The notes under the pieces: model-generated
Seen by the model: the letters and a program-made list of their open reading frames with translations, nothing else
Told to the model about the DNA's origin: nothing
Database searches by the model: none
NCBI RefSeq assembly: GCF_020514115.1
Contig: NZ_VTKZ01000001.1
Location: 1-64,000 of the forward strand
From: Synechococcus sp. MU1642
Lineage (GTDB): Bacteria; Cyanobacteriota; Cyanobacteriia; PCC-6307; Cyanobiaceae
DNA length: 64,000 bases
Direction: 5' to 3'
In this document: positions 39,585 to 49,260 of the stretch, piece by piece
How the letters are laid out: every line of letters begins with the position of its first letter
Position numbering within the stretch: the stretch's first letter is position 1
Position numbers and translations under genes: made by a program

Positions 39585-41191
39585 CAGTTGTTCGTCGCTC
39601 CTTCGTGCCCACGCTCCAGTTCAGAGAGCATCAACTGACCACTGCCATCAAATTGTGGAGGGTTGAGGTTCAGCTGGGCCCAGGCCCGAGGTGAATCCAG
39701 CCAGACGGGGATGTAGGCGGCAGCGTTGGCAGAGAGATGGTCCACACGTTCCAGGGCGGTGCGGCGAGCATCGCCCGTCAGCGTGTCGGATTTCAGCAGG
39801 GCGGTCTGCAATCCGGGGGCACTCCAGAAGCTGCCGCTGATCGCTGCTTCTCCATCAATGCAGGTCTCGCCCTCCACTGAGGTGCAGCTCAATAGCGGCG
39901 TCAGATATGCCTCCGGATCGGGGTAGCTGCCTCTCCAATCCAGCATCACGGCTTTGAAGGTACCCTCCCCCAGCTGGCGGTAGATGGTTGTGGACTCGAC
40001 GCCATCCAGATCCACCACCAGGCAGTCGGAGAGGTCCCGTTGGACCTGGGCCTGCCAGGTGAGGGCCAGCAGTTTGTCGGCGGGAACGTTGGAGCGGAAG
40101 GTGAGCGGAAAGCGCAACGGGCTGCCGTTGCAGTAGCCCGCTCCTTGGAGCAGCTCGCGGGCCTGCTCGGGGTTGTGTTCGGGCCATGGGGCCATCGCGC
40201 CGCCGGCAAGGCTGGGAGGCACCAGCGCCCGCAGCGGATGGCGCAGCCCGTAGCTCACCCGTTCACTGATCTCCTTTCGATTGAGACTGACGGCCAGGGC
40301 CCGCCGGAGGTTGGGGTCCTGGAACGGCTCCTGGTTGCTCAGCAGGGTGATGTAGCCGATCTCCATCGCAGGACCCACTGACTCGTGCAGATCCCCCGCG
40401 ATCGCCCGTTTATGCAGGGTGTGGCGCTGGTCTTCGTCGATCGAGGCGGAGAGCAGCAGATCCACCTCGCCACTGAGCAACGCCCCGTACAGCGCCGTGG
40501 AGTTGCTCAGCGTGATCAGATCGAGGCCGTCGTTGCGCGGTGCTTCACCCCAGTACTGGGCAAAGGGCTCCAAGCGTTGCTGATGTTCGCTGAAGCGGCT
40601 CAGCTTGTAGGGGCCTGTTCCAACAAAGCGTTCGTGCAGAAAGCGGTCCTGGTGGTTGCTGTAAGCCGTCGGTGAAATGGGGGTGAGGTTGATCGACGTC
40701 AGCAGGCCCTGCAGTGATGTGGAGGGGCGACTGAGGCGCAGCCGCAGGGTGTGGCTGTTGGCTTCCTCCACCGAAGCGATGCGATCACCCACCACATAGC
40801 TGAGGGTCCCGATGCTGAGGAAGCGCCGCAGGCTGAAGGCCATGGCTGCCGCATTAAACGGCGTTCCGTCGTGGAAACGCACATCGGTGCGCAGGTGAAT
40901 CGTGACGGTGCGACCGGCATCACTCAGAACGGGAGCCGATGCCGCCAACCTGGGTTCCAGCGAGCCATCCCGCTTCAGGCGATACAGCGGATCCCCCAAG
41001 GCACTGATCAGCTGTATGGCGCTGAGTGTGCTGGCCTGGGCTGGATCCAGGGAGCTGATCCGCCCCGCTGAGGCCACTGTGATGCGGCTGGTGGGGGGCG
41101 GTGCCTGACACCCCACCTGGGCGAGGGCTAGGGCGAGGGCCATCAGTGCGCCACCGAACGTCCATCTCGTGGGGCGATCGATGCGCTTCAA
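39584..41191 (-). CDS. ABC transporter substrate-binding protein, peptide/nickel (SBP_bac_5) type
   Basis: The 535-residue protein begins with an export signal (RWTFGGALMALALALAQVGC) that ends in a Cys, so it is probably a lipoprotein, although the lipobox is imperfect. The mature part has the family 5 pattern (ISSLDPAQASTLSAIQLISALGD, TVTIHLRTDVRFHDGTPFNA, HPLRALVPP). It would capture peptides or similar solutes outside the membrane for the permease encoded just downstream. Confidence 0.92.
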   Translation of the reverse strand: MKRIDRPTRWTFGGALMALALALAQVGCQAPPPTSRITVASAGRISSLDPAQASTLSAIQLISALGDPLYRLKRDGSLEPRLAASAPVLSDAGRTVTIHLRTDVRFHDGTPFNAAAMAFSLRRFLSIGTLSYVVGDRIASVEEANSHTLRLRLSRPSTSLQGLLTSINLTPISPTAYSNHQDRFLHERFVGTGPYKLSRFSEHQQRLEPFAQYWGEAPRNDGLDLITLSNSTALYGALLSGEVDLLLSASIDEDQRHTLHKRAIAGDLHESVGPAMEIGYITLLSNQEPFQDPNLRRALAVSLNRKEISERVSYGLRHPLRALVPPSLAGGAMAPWPEHNPEQARELLQGAGYCNGSPLRFPLTFRSNVPADKLLALTWQAQVQRDLSDCLVVDLDGVESTTIYRQLGEGTFKAVMLDWRGSYPDPEAYLTPLLSCTSVEGETCIDGEAAISGSFWSAPGLQTALLKSDTLTGDARRTALERVDHLSANAAAYIPVWLDSPRAWAQLNLNPPQFDGSGQLMLSELERGHEGATNN

Positions 41192-41232
41192 CGGGCCTCA
41201 ACCATCAACAGATCGGCCTATTCAACAGGGAG

Positions 41233-41406
41233 TTAACCGACCTGGCGAATCCTCTCTAGAGAGATTTCGAACACTGGTGAGCCCGCGTTGCTCTGAAGAG
41301 GCCAGCGGCGCACCCAGCACCGGTCGTGGTCGCCATCCACACCGATCACCTGATAGGTGTCGTCGTCACTGTCAAGGTTGACGCAGTCTCCCTGGTGAAC
41401 AGACAT
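41233..41406 (-). CDS. Small conserved protein of marine cyanobacterial type
   Basis: The start is ATG 41406 (57 residues), with a GAGGGG ribosome-binding site about ten bases upstream; the longer frame reaches 41487. The protein, MSVHQGDCVNLDSDDDTYQV and ending LERIRQVG, looks like a small beta-barrel of the SH3-like type (GDHDRCWVRRWPL). I recall similar short proteins across marine Synechococcus and judge it real. The function is unknown. Confidence 0.7.
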   Translation of the reverse strand: MSVHQGDCVNLDSDDDTYQVIGVDGDHDRCWVRRWPLQSNAGSPVFEISLERIRQVG

Positions 41407-41570
41407 CGGACTGAACCCCTCTTCTATGGAACAACCTTGACCCGGTTTCGATCGAGTGAGGTTCTGCATGAACCGTTTTGAGCACACATCTGAGAATTCA
41501 GACCTGTGCAGTGGAAGATCTTGACACTCTGACGCATGCTCGGGTGCGGCTGCTAGGGCTGGAGGACTCC

Positions 41571-42878
41571 TTAGAGGCAGCCGAGGTGAGCGGCAAGGCC
41601 CGAAACTTCCGGCAGGGCCTGGATCGCTTCGAGGGCTTCATTCATCTGGCCTTGGCTCACTTCATGGGTGATCACAACGATCTCGGCTCCGGCGTCGCTG
41701 GCGTTGAATTGCACAATCGACTGGATGGAGACATTGCGTTGGCCGAAGCAGCCGCCTACATTGCCAATGACGCCAGGCGCGTCTTTTGTCTTGAAACGCA
41801 CATAGTGGCGTTGGCGAATGTCGCCTGAATCGACGAGGGAGCAAGGTCGCCAGCTGCTTGCTGCTAGGAGGGGGTCCACTTTCCCAGACCCGTCACTGGC
41901 CTTGCGGATGCCGGCGATGTTGAGGATGTCGGCCACCACCGCAGAAGCCGTTGGTCCAGCACCAGCGCCGGGGCCGTAAAACATCACCCGGCCGATTGGG
42001 TCTCCTTCCACAAGGATGGCGTTGTTGACTCCGTTCACTCCGGCCAGGGGGTGGTCCTTGGGAACCAGGGTGGGCTGCACGCGCAGGGAGAGCGGCAGGG
42101 GATCGCCACTGTCGGCCATTCGCTCGGCCACAGCCAGCAGCTTCACGCCGTAGCCCAGTTGGTTGGCGTACTCCACATCCACACCCTGCAGGCCGCTGAT
42201 GCCGTCGGTGGGAACCGCGGCGCGATCCACGCTGCCGCCGAAGGCAAGGGTGGCCAGGATCGCGATTTTGTCGGCTGCATCAAGACCATCCACATCCGCT
42301 GCTGGATCGGCTTCGGCATAGCCCAGCTCCTGGGCATCCTTAAGGACCGCGTCATAGGCGGCCCCCTCCTCTGCCATTCGGGTGAGGATGTAGTTGGTGG
42401 TGCCGTTGATGATGCCGCTGACGCGGTTGATGCGGTTGCCGCCCAGAGACTGCTTCAACGGTTCAATGATGGGAATGCCGCCACCAACGGCAGCTTCGAT
42501 TAGCACGTACACCCCGGCGGCGGCCGCGGCTTCAGCAATCTCCTGACCGTGGCGCGCGATCACGGCCTTGTTGGCGGTCACCACGGATTTGCCGGCTGCA
42601 ATCGCTTGGAGAATCAGGCTACGGGCCGGCTCCAGACCACCGATAACTTCCACCACCACGTCCACCGCCGGGTCCTGGATTACCGCCGATGGATCGGTGG
42701 TCAGCAGGCTTTCGTCCAAGGCCGCGGGCCGGGGACGATTCAGATCGCGGACGGCAACACGGATCAGCTCAAGCTCACCGACCAGCGGGTGGCGTTCGCT
42801 GGGGGTCTGGAGAATCGAGGCCACCCCACCGCCAACCGTGCCCAGCCCAAGCAGACCCACTCCGACCTTTCCTGCCAT
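41571..42878 (-). CDS. hom: Homoserine dehydrogenase
   Basis: Hom reduces aspartate semialdehyde to homoserine, feeding threonine and methionine. The 435-residue protein has the NAD(P) loop GLLGLGTVGGGVASIL, catalytic-domain blocks GGGIPIIEPLKQSL, RVSGIINGTTNYILTRM and GYAEADPAADVDG, and a C-terminal ACT domain (APGVIGNVGGCFGQRNVSIQSI) for feedback by threonine. Homoserine is the substrate precursor used by the cystathionine synthases encoded at 3271-5864. Confidence 0.96.
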   Translation of the reverse strand: MAGKVGVGLLGLGTVGGGVASILQTPSERHPLVGELELIRVAVRDLNRPRPAALDESLLTTDPSAVIQDPAVDVVVEVIGGLEPARSLILQAIAAGKSVVTANKAVIARHGQEIAEAAAAAGVYVLIEAAVGGGIPIIEPLKQSLGGNRINRVSGIINGTTNYILTRMAEEGAAYDAVLKDAQELGYAEADPAADVDGLDAADKIAILATLAFGGSVDRAAVPTDGISGLQGVDVEYANQLGYGVKLLAVAERMADSGDPLPLSLRVQPTLVPKDHPLAGVNGVNNAILVEGDPIGRVMFYGPGAGAGPTASAVVADILNIAGIRKASDGSGKVDPLLAASSWRPCSLVDSGDIRQRHYVRFKTKDAPGVIGNVGGCFGQRNVSIQSIVQFNASDAGAEIVVITHEVSQGQMNEALEAIQALPEVSGLAAHLGCL

Positions 42879-42953
42879 CCCCTGTGATCCGTGTTGGAAC
42901 GTTTGCGAGCGACTCTATGTATTGACGTGACTTTGCTTCTGTTCTCTTCCCGA

Positions 42954-43376
42954 TCAGTTCCCCAACTGACGTGCCTGCTCCTGCATGGCCAGAAGGATGT
43001 TGAGGAAGCCATTGGCGCGGGAGGGCGTCAGGCTGGCCTGTAGGCCTGTTGCCGCAATGAAGGCCGGGTCCACCGCCTGCACCTGGGCAGGCGTCAATCC
43101 ATCCAGTCCTTGGATCAACAACGCCAGCAGTCCCTTGGTGATCAGCGCATCGGAGTCGCCCTGCCAGCGCATCACCCCCTCATCGAGGGCACCCCGCACA
43201 AACACCTGCGACACACATCCCTTCACCTTGATGTCGTCGGTCTGCTCCTCGACCGGCATGGGAGCGAGCTTCTTGGCCAACCAGAGCACGTACTCGTAGC
43301 GGCGTTTTGAATCGGCGGTGCCGCCCAAGCGCTCCACCATCCGGTCGAGGGCATCACTGCCGGTGCTGGTGGCCAT
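42954..43376 (-). CDS. sufE: SufE-family sulfur acceptor
   Basis: The 140-residue protein has the SufE fold; the acceptor cysteine lies in KVKGCVSQVFVRG, after YVLWLAKKLAPMP. SufE takes persulfide sulfur from the cysteine desulfurase SufS for Fe-S cluster assembly, important for photosystem I. It starts at ATG 43376, seven bases downstream of the next gene's end on the same strand, so it is probably cotranscribed. Confidence 0.93.
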   Translation of the reverse strand: MATSTGSDALDRMVERLGGTADSKRRYEYVLWLAKKLAPMPVEEQTDDIKVKGCVSQVFVRGALDEGVMRWQGDSDALITKGLLALLIQGLDGLTPAQVQAVDPAFIAATGLQASLTPSRANGFLNILLAMQEQARQLGN

Positions 43377-43383
43377 GCGGGGC

Positions 43384-43827
43384 TCAGTCGTTTCGACGTC
43401 GCACGCTAACCAGCAGCCCCACCATCACCAGGCTGAAGGGGAACACGACCACCTTGTTAAGATCAACTTCGCCGTCTTGAACAGGGAGTTCGAGGTAGTC
43501 GCGGTGGCCTGGGCCACCGTCCACCTGGAGGTCAACGGTGCCGTTGCTCACGCTACTGAGATCGATGCTCAGGCGTCCCTCGGTATTGGTTCGGCCCAGT
43601 TCCTGCCCTGGAGTGCCATCGGCATTGAGCAGGCGAACAACGGCCCCTTGGGTGGGTTCACCGTTGGAAAAGTTGCTGCTCAGTTGCAGATCTCCATCGA
43701 GATAGTGCAGAGCGCTTTCGATCTGATGGGACTTGGCGGGAGCTAGCAATGCGCCGTGCAGCACCGAGCTCAGCAGAACCAGTGGAGCCAGCAGACGCAG
43801 CATGGAAGGGCGATCAATGGTGCCCAT
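43384..43827 (-). CDS. Membrane-anchored protein with a carboxypeptidase-regulatory-like domain
   Basis: Start chosen at ATG 43827 (147 residues); a second ATG at 43803 would begin right at the signal. The N-terminal hydrophobic segment LRLLAPLVLLSSVLHGALLAP is a signal peptide or anchor. Then comes a beta-sandwich-like domain (LQLSSNFSNGEPTQGAVVRL with GTPGQELGRTNTEGRLSIDL) and a C-terminal membrane helix (VVVFPFSLVMVGLLVSV). It resembles the small subunits of cobalt or nickel ECF importers (CbiL/NikL) in layout, but no CbiM or CbiQ gene is adjacent, so this is only a possibility. Confidence 0.65.
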   Translation of the reverse strand: MGTIDRPSMLRLLAPLVLLSSVLHGALLAPAKSHQIESALHYLDGDLQLSSNFSNGEPTQGAVVRLLNADGTPGQELGRTNTEGRLSIDLSSVSNGTVDLQVDGGPGHRDYLELPVQDGEVDLNKVVVFPFSLVMVGLLVSVRRRND

Positions 43828-43838
43828 GATGCGGCCCC

Positions 43839-44387
43839 TCAAGCGGGCCGACCAGCACCCTGCTCCGTGATCCAGCCGGTAAATGGAACATCCCAGGACT
43901 CTCGGGGCAACGGTTCGGCCGCAATGCATGTTGAGGGCAGCACCACCCAGGCCGGCACGGCTGCCCAAGCGGGATCAGTCCTGAGCCGGTCGTAATACCC
44001 ACCGCCGTAGCCCAGGCGGATTCCAGCGCCATCGACCGCCAGCGCCGGCACCAGCAGCAGCGCCAGCTGATCCGGCCCAAGGGCATCTCCCGCGGCAGGA
44101 GCAGGAATGCCGCAGCCATCGGGGTGAAGCGGGTCCTCACCCCAGCTCCGGTAGATGAGTCGGCCGCAGCCATCGGCCACCGGCAAGGCGAAGGGTGGAT
44201 GGGGGCCATCCCGCAGCGGCCGTAAATCCGCCTCCCCCGGCAGGGGCCAGTAGATCCCCACATGGCGGTTGCTGAGGTGGGACTGGCCGATCAGGGCCGC
44301 CACGGCGTCTTGGATGGATCGCGTGGCCGCCTCTCCCAGATGACGCTGGGCTTTGAAGTGACGGCGCAGGGTTGGCTTGCTGCTCAT
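43839..44387 (-). CDS. 5-formyltetrahydrofolate cyclo-ligase
   Basis: The 182-residue protein converts 5-formyl-THF to 5,10-methenyl-THF with ATP. Family signs are the N-terminal LRRHFKAQR block, [16 protein letters not shown] and the C-terminal nucleotide-binding region [12 protein letters not shown]. Its start overlaps the ruvC stop by four bases, so it is translationally coupled to ruvC. Confidence 0.92.
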   Translation of the reverse strand: MSSKPTLRRHFKAQRHLGEAATRSIQDAVAALIGQSHLSNRHVGIYWPLPGEADLRPLRDGPHPPFALPVADGCGRLIYRSWGEDPLHPDGCGIPAPAAGDALGPDQLALLLVPALAVDGAGIRLGYGGGYYDRLRTDPAWAAVPAWVVLPSTCIAAEPLPRESWDVPFTGWITEQGAGRPA

Positions 44388-44848
44388 CGCTGCAACCAGG
44401 CCGTCAGCGCTACCGCCAGGGCATCGGCCGCATCATCCGGTCGGGGTGGTTCATCCAGATTCAACTCGCGCATCACCGCCTCCAGCACTTCATCCTTCTC
44501 GGCATGGCCGAACCCCGCCACGGCGAGTTTGATCTGCATGGGAGGGAACTCCACCATTGGGATCTTGAAGCGGGCCAGGGTCATCACCACCACGCCGCGC
44601 GCTTGTACCACGTTGATGGTGTTGCTGGATCGGTAGAAGAAAAACTTCTCCACGGCCGCCAGTTCCGGGCGCCAGACCCGAATCAGCTGGCGTAGGTCGC
44701 CAGCGATCTCCACCATGCGATCCCCATCGGAGCGACCGGAATCGGTCTGGATGATGCCGCAATCGAGCATGCGCTGGCATCCGTCATTGATGTCTATCAC
44801 CCCGTAGCCCACCCGGGCGAGGCCCGGGTCGATGCCGAGGATCCGCAT
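44384..44848 (-). CDS. ruvC: Holliday junction resolvase RuvC
   Basis: RuvC cuts Holliday junctions during recombination. The 154-residue protein begins [19 protein letters not shown], with the first catalytic Asp at position 7. The second acidic residue is the Glu in [21 protein letters not shown], and further catalytic Asp residues lie in [14 protein letters not shown]. It sits between chlI and the cyclo-ligase on the same strand with an 18-base gap to chlI. Confidence 0.96.
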   Translation of the reverse strand: MRILGIDPGLARVGYGVIDINDGCQRMLDCGIIQTDSGRSDGDRMVEIAGDLRQLIRVWRPELAAVEKFFFYRSSNTINVVQARGVVVMTLARFKIPMVEFPPMQIKLAVAGFGHAEKDEVLEAVMRELNLDEPPRPDDAADALAVALTAWLQR

Positions 44849-44866
44849 GGACTGATTGTGGGGGGA

Positions 44867-45955
44867 TCAGGCGGCGAGGGCCAGTTCGAAATCAGCGCGG
44901 TCGCTGCTCTCGCTGCGCTCAAACACCTTGCAGAAGACCTTCACCACCCGGTCTCCGGAATCCACCTGTTCCAGTGGGTCCTTGCGCAGCCGGTGGCGTA
45001 AGCAGCAGGAGGCCACGCGGGCCACATCATCTTCGGTCACTTCCGTGCGCCCTTCGAAGGCGGCCAGGGCTCGGGCGGCACGGTTGGTGACGATGTCACC
45101 CCGCAGACCATCCACATCGAGCTCGCCGCAGACGGCGGAGATGCGCAGGCGCAGATCCTCATCAATGGTCACCTGATCGAGGCGTTGCTGGGCCTCCACC
45201 ACCCGTTGTTGCAGGGCGTTTTGATTTCCCTCCACGGCGGTGCTGAAGCCATCGGGATCGCTGTCGAAGGCGGTGCGCTGGTCCACCACTTGCACCCGCA
45301 GCTCTGGATTCCGCACGGTGCGCACTTCCACGCTCATGCCGAAACGGTCGAGCAGCTGGGGGCGGAGTTCCCCTTCCTCGGGGTTGCCTGAGCCGATCAA
45401 GACGAAACGAGCGGGGTGGCGCACGGAGATGCCTTCCCGCTCCACCGTGTTCCAGCCGGAGGCTGCTGAATCAAGGAGGACGTCGACGAGGTGGTCGTCG
45501 AGCAGGTTCACCTCATCCACATAGAGCAGGCCACGGTTGGCCTTGGCCAGCAGACCGGGCTCAAAGGCGCGCACGCCTTCGCTCAAGGCTTTCTCGATGT
45601 CGATGGTGCCGCATAGGCGGTCTTCCGTCGCACCGAGGGGCAGGTCCACCATCGGCACCTGCCGCGGTTCGGTGCTCAGGCTTTCCCCCTGTTGCATCCG
45701 CTCGCGCACCTCACTGCTCTGCAGGTCGGGATCGCTGGCAGAGCTGTTGTAGGGATCGCCGGCCACAACGTCGATGTCCGGCAGAAGATCGGCCAGGGCA
45801 CGGATCGTGGTGGATTTACCGGTGCCGCGGTCCCCCATGATCATCACGCCGCCGATGCGCGGATCGATCACGTTGAGAAGCAGTGCCAGCTTCATCTCTT
45901 CTTGACCGATTACCGCAGTGAAGGGGAAGACCCTGCGCTTCCGGGGTGCAGTCAC
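44867..45955 (-). CDS. chlI: Magnesium chelatase subunit ChlI
   Basis: ChlI is the AAA+ motor of magnesium chelatase, which inserts Mg into protoporphyrin IX. The start is GTG 45955 (MTAPRKRRVFPFTAVIGQ, 362 residues); a TTG two codons earlier is open. Walker A is GDRGTGKST, followed by the Walker B block LLYVDEVNLLDDHLVD and sensor-like ISVRHPARFVLIGSGNPEEGELRPQLLDRFG. ChlD and ChlH are not in the window. Confidence 0.97.
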   Translation of the reverse strand: MTAPRKRRVFPFTAVIGQEEMKLALLLNVIDPRIGGVMIMGDRGTGKSTTIRALADLLPDIDVVAGDPYNSSASDPDLQSSEVRERMQQGESLSTEPRQVPMVDLPLGATEDRLCGTIDIEKALSEGVRAFEPGLLAKANRGLLYVDEVNLLDDHLVDVLLDSAASGWNTVEREGISVRHPARFVLIGSGNPEEGELRPQLLDRFGMSVEVRTVRNPELRVQVVDQRTAFDSDPDGFSTAVEGNQNALQQRVVEAQQRLDQVTIDEDLRLRISAVCGELDVDGLRGDIVTNRAARALAAFEGRTEVTEDDVARVASCCLRHRLRKDPLEQVDSGDRVVKVFCKVFERSESSDRADFELALAA

Positions 45956-45975
45956 GAGCAATTCTCTAGGCGTGC

Positions 45976-47331
45976 TCAGGATTGTTTCACAGGCTGCACG
46001 GTGATGACCTGGGGTGGTGTGGCATCAGCCGGATAGACCAGCCGAACGCGCACCTGCTTGGCTTCCCCTGGTTTGAGCATCAGCTGTCCCAAGGACGGCC
46101 CCTTCTGCCCCTGGCGCAGCACCAGGTGCTGGGTCTGGCGTCCCTTGGGAACACCCTCTGGATCTTCCAGGCCCGTTGTCTGCACAGGTCCGCGGAACAT
46201 CACCGGGCCATTGAGGTCATCGCGGAAGCGCAGGAAAGAGGCTTGGCCGTTGCCTTTTAGGGGCGAATCCAGCGACAACTGCAGTGTCACTGCGGCTGGG
46301 CCGTTGTTTTCCAGCGGCAGGGTGAGGTCGTATTCCACCCCGTAGTTGCCATGGGCAGCCCAGGCGGTGCCGGGATAAAAGCTTTTGAGCTCCGCCGTTT
46401 GCACCTGGTTGGTGGCGAGGGTGCCGCGCTCCAGGCTGCTGATCGGCCAGGAGATGGGGGTCTTGGGTGCGGCCAGCACCGAGCTGCCCGGGTCGGTGAT
46501 GCGCGCCCGCCAGCTGCTGCCGACCTGAACACCGCTCACCCGGGAATAAATGATCTTCCCCTTGCTGCCCCGTGGGGTGGGTTGATGCTCCTTACTGCTC
46601 ATGTGCTGGTCCTTCAGCAGCTGCAGCCAGTGCTGCTCGCTTGGAGGATTACCGTCGTTGCCATGGGCGGCCAGGATGGCCATCGCCACCGGCCCGGAGC
46701 TGTTGAAGCGCAGTTGCAGGTTGCGGCCGTTGAGCAGGGGGTCGAGACCGGCCACGGGTATGGGCAACAGCAGCAGCTGTGTGGGTGAGCCTGGAGCCAG
46801 GGTCCAGCGGCGCTTGGCGAGTTCCGCTGCGCTGCGACCGGCCAACAGATCTCCGGCAACGCGGCTGCCGGGTCCTGCCGCCACCACGTCGGTGGTCTCT
46901 GGCATCAGGCTCGGCAAAGGCAAGAAGGGGGCCTGGGTCTGGCCGGGTGTTGTGGCCTGAGAGAGAGAGGTGCTGCCCGAGAGCAGCTGCAGGGTTACAG
47001 GAGCGTCGTTCCCCAGCGGAGCCGCGAGCACCGCCAGCCACAGTGTTGAGCTGGGGCTGCCCTCCGCATCACCTGCGTACACGTGGTGGCTGAACAAGTC
47101 AAAGCGACCGTTCAGCACCACCGGAACCGACGCCGCCTCCCCATCGGGGAAGGTCGAGATCAAGATGCCGTCGTCCTCGATCAGTTCGGGGTTGTTGTCG
47201 TTCACCATCAATACGCTGTCGAGGGCTCCCGGTAAGGGGCGAACGCTCTGCTGTCGCTCAATCACCTCCGCAGCGCCGGGAATTCCCATCACGGTCAGCC
47301 AGGCAGCAGACAACAGCGGGGCGAGCTTCAT
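45976..47331 (-). CDS. Exported DUF3370 family protein
   Basis: The 451-residue protein has a signal peptide (MKLAPLLSAAWLTVMGIPGA followed by AEV) and is otherwise soluble and beta-rich. It matches the cyanobacterial DUF3370 family in recalled features such as RQQSVRPLPGALDSVLMVNDNNP, HVYAG and HGNYGVEYDLTLPLEN. The function is unknown, with location likely in the periplasm or outer layers. It lies two bases downstream of a beta-lactamase-fold gene on the same strand. Confidence 0.85.
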   Translation of the reverse strand: MKLAPLLSAAWLTVMGIPGAAEVIERQQSVRPLPGALDSVLMVNDNNPELIEDDGILISTFPDGEAASVPVVLNGRFDLFSHHVYAGDAEGSPSSTLWLAVLAAPLGNDAPVTLQLLSGSTSLSQATTPGQTQAPFLPLPSLMPETTDVVAAGPGSRVAGDLLAGRSAAELAKRRWTLAPGSPTQLLLLPIPVAGLDPLLNGRNLQLRFNSSGPVAMAILAAHGNDGNPPSEQHWLQLLKDQHMSSKEHQPTPRGSKGKIIYSRVSGVQVGSSWRARITDPGSSVLAAPKTPISWPISSLERGTLATNQVQTAELKSFYPGTAWAAHGNYGVEYDLTLPLENNGPAAVTLQLSLDSPLKGNGQASFLRFRDDLNGPVMFRGPVQTTGLEDPEGVPKGRQTQHLVLRQGQKGPSLGQLMLKPGEAKQVRVRLVYPADATPPQVITVQPVKQS

Positions 47332-47333
47332 GG

Positions 47334-48476
47334 TTAAGGCGGGACAGGGGTGGATTTGAGGTGCGGTGCCATGGCGGCGGCGAGCTGACGGATTAGTTCG
47401 GTGGATCGGGGGTCGTTGAAGGGGCCTTCCACCAGAAATCCCGCCACAGCACGTCTGCCGTCGGGGAGTTCGATCAGCCCGGCATCGGCATAAGCGATGC
47501 CGATGTCACCGGTTTTGTTGTACACGCGGTATCCCTTGCGGGCCAGGCTCGCGTCAGTTGCCCCCTGCGCTCCACCGAGGCCGCGCATCAGGCCTGTGGG
47601 GAGCAGCGTGTTGGTGATCGACGTCCCCATCACCTCGCGAAACAGATCCCGGCTACGGGGGGCCAGCAGCTCACCGCTATCAACCAGGGCAATGGCCCGG
47701 CTGAGATCCCGGGCACTGGTGGTGTTGGTGCCGTCGAGATCTGGTAGCCAGTTGTTCACCACGGTGGAGGGGAGGTCGAGCTCCTGAAAGCGGGAATTGA
47801 CCCTGTCCATTCCCCCCGCCCGAGCAATCATCAAGTTGGTGGCGGAGTTGTCGCTAACCCGGATCATTTCCGTCGCTACCTCATAGGTTGGGAAGCGGCT
47901 GCCCAGGGGCCGGGAGGCCATCCAACCGGCCCCTCCCCCCACCAGCTCTTCGGTGAGAGTGAGCGGTTCGTTCCACTGAAGCGTTCCCTGATCCAGTAGC
48001 TCCAGCACCGCGAGCAGGATCGGCGTCTTGATCGAGCTGGCAGCGGCCATCGGGCGCTCGGCCTGCATGGCCGCAAAGCGTCCGTCGTCAAGGATCAACA
48101 TGTAGGCGCTGGCCTCCAGATCGGTTTGTTGCGCGGCCAGCTCCACCCATCTCTGCGACAGCGCCTTGATTTCCTGTCTGGGGGCAAAGCGTGCCTGCTT
48201 GAGGCCCTTCGCCACGGCAGGTGCATTCTTCTTATGTTTTGCGGTGTCTTCAGCTCCGGGCGGCTCCACGGCCTCGCCTAGCAGCGTGGTGATCAAGGCT
48301 TGATCGGCCAGCCAGCTGGGCAGTGAGATCTTCTGCTGTTGAACGCGCGGGGCCAGCAGCCGCAGGCCTGTGCCGGTGAGCAGTCCCAGGCCCACCCCCA
48401 TCAAGACCAGCCGCAGGATGAGTTGGGCCGGGCCTCTCCAACCGGCGGAGCGACGTGACGAACGACTGCTGCTCAA
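47334..48476 (-). CDS. Class A beta-lactamase-fold serine hydrolase
   Basis: The 380-residue protein has an N-terminal membrane helix (LILRLVLMGVGLGLLTGTGL) and a penicillin-binding fold: SxxK at S147-S-I-K150, SDN at 208-210 and KTG in VYNKTGDIGIAY. The lack of an obvious class A Glu166 block and the cyanobacterial context suggest a DD-peptidase-like or uncharacterised hydrolase rather than a resistance enzyme. It is followed by the DUF3370 gene in the same transcript. Confidence 0.88.
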   Translation of the reverse strand: MSSSRSSRRSAGWRGPAQLILRLVLMGVGLGLLTGTGLRLLAPRVQQQKISLPSWLADQALITTLLGEAVEPPGAEDTAKHKKNAPAVAKGLKQARFAPRQEIKALSQRWVELAAQQTDLEASAYMLILDDGRFAAMQAERPMAAASSIKTPILLAVLELLDQGTLQWNEPLTLTEELVGGGAGWMASRPLGSRFPTYEVATEMIRVSDNSATNLMIARAGGMDRVNSRFQELDLPSTVVNNWLPDLDGTNTTSARDLSRAIALVDSGELLAPRSRDLFREVMGTSITNTLLPTGLMRGLGGAQGATDASLARKGYRVYNKTGDIGIAYADAGLIELPDGRRAVAGFLVEGPFNDPRSTELIRQLAAAMAPHLKSTPVPP

Positions 48477-48504
48477 CCTTTCAGCCGTGAATGTTCGGCA
48501 GAGA

Positions 48505-49251
48505 TTAGGGGCGGTTGGCTCGGATGGCCCAGCGCAGTTGGCGCACCATCCCCCGCAGCAGAGCGACTTCTTCGGCGTGCACGGTGGCGCGTTGCAGCAG
48601 ATCCCGCACCTTGGCCATACGTGCGGCGGCGGTGTGCTCCAGCAGGAAACCGGCTTCCAGCAGCAGGTCGGTTGCGTCGTCCAGTAAGGCTGACAGTGCT
48701 TTGGCCGCTGCCGGGTCCGGCGATGGGGGCTCGATGCTGCGGCTTTCGGTTGTGCCGCTGTTGAGTCGGGCTAACTCATGCAGCACCACAGCTACGGCGT
48801 GGGACAGATTCAGCGAGGGATAGGCCTCACCGCTTTGCAGGCAGAGAACCCGTTGGCAGAGCCGTAGCTCACTGTTGCTGAGCCCGCGGTCTTCTCGTCC
48901 GAAGACCAGGGCCACGGGGGCGTCAGCGCTGGAGTCGCTGCCATCGCTGGCCAGCAACCAACCCAGGGCCTGCTCCGGTGTTTGCAGTGGAATCTCACCA
49001 TGGTCGAGGCGTCCGCAACTGCCCACGGTGCGGCGGCAATCGTTGATGGCCGTCAGTAGGTCGGGCACCACCACGGCGGACTGAAGCAGTGCCTGCCCGT
49101 GCACGGCCATCTTATGTGCCTGTTCGCTGAGATGGTCACATCGCGGAGCCACCAGCCGCAGTTCGCTCACCCCGAAATTGGCGCAGAGCCTGGCCACGCT
49201 TCCGATGTTGAGTGGGCCGGCCGGCTCGACCAGCACGACGATGGCATTCAA
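48505..49251 (-). CDS. trmJ: tRNA/rRNA 2'-O-methyltransferase of the TrmJ group
   Basis: The 248-residue SPOUT enzyme has the SpoU motifs LVEPAGPLNIGSVARLCANFG, LVFGREDRGLSNSEL and YPSLNLSHAVAVVL, which form the SAM-binding knot. TrmJ methylates ribose 32 of tRNA; this and the rRNA enzymes are close, so the exact target is inferred. It lies ten bases downstream of the cytochrome gene on the same strand. Confidence 0.88.
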   Translation of the reverse strand: MNAIVVLVEPAGPLNIGSVARLCANFGVSELRLVAPRCDHLSEQAHKMAVHGQALLQSAVVVPDLLTAINDCRRTVGSCGRLDHGEIPLQTPEQALGWLLASDGSDSSADAPVALVFGREDRGLSNSELRLCQRVLCLQSGEAYPSLNLSHAVAVVLHELARLNSGTTESRSIEPPSPDPAAAKALSALLDDATDLLLEAGFLLEHTAAARMAKVRDLLQRATVHAEEVALLRGMVRQLRWAIRANRP

Positions 49252-49260
49252 AGCAGCGGC

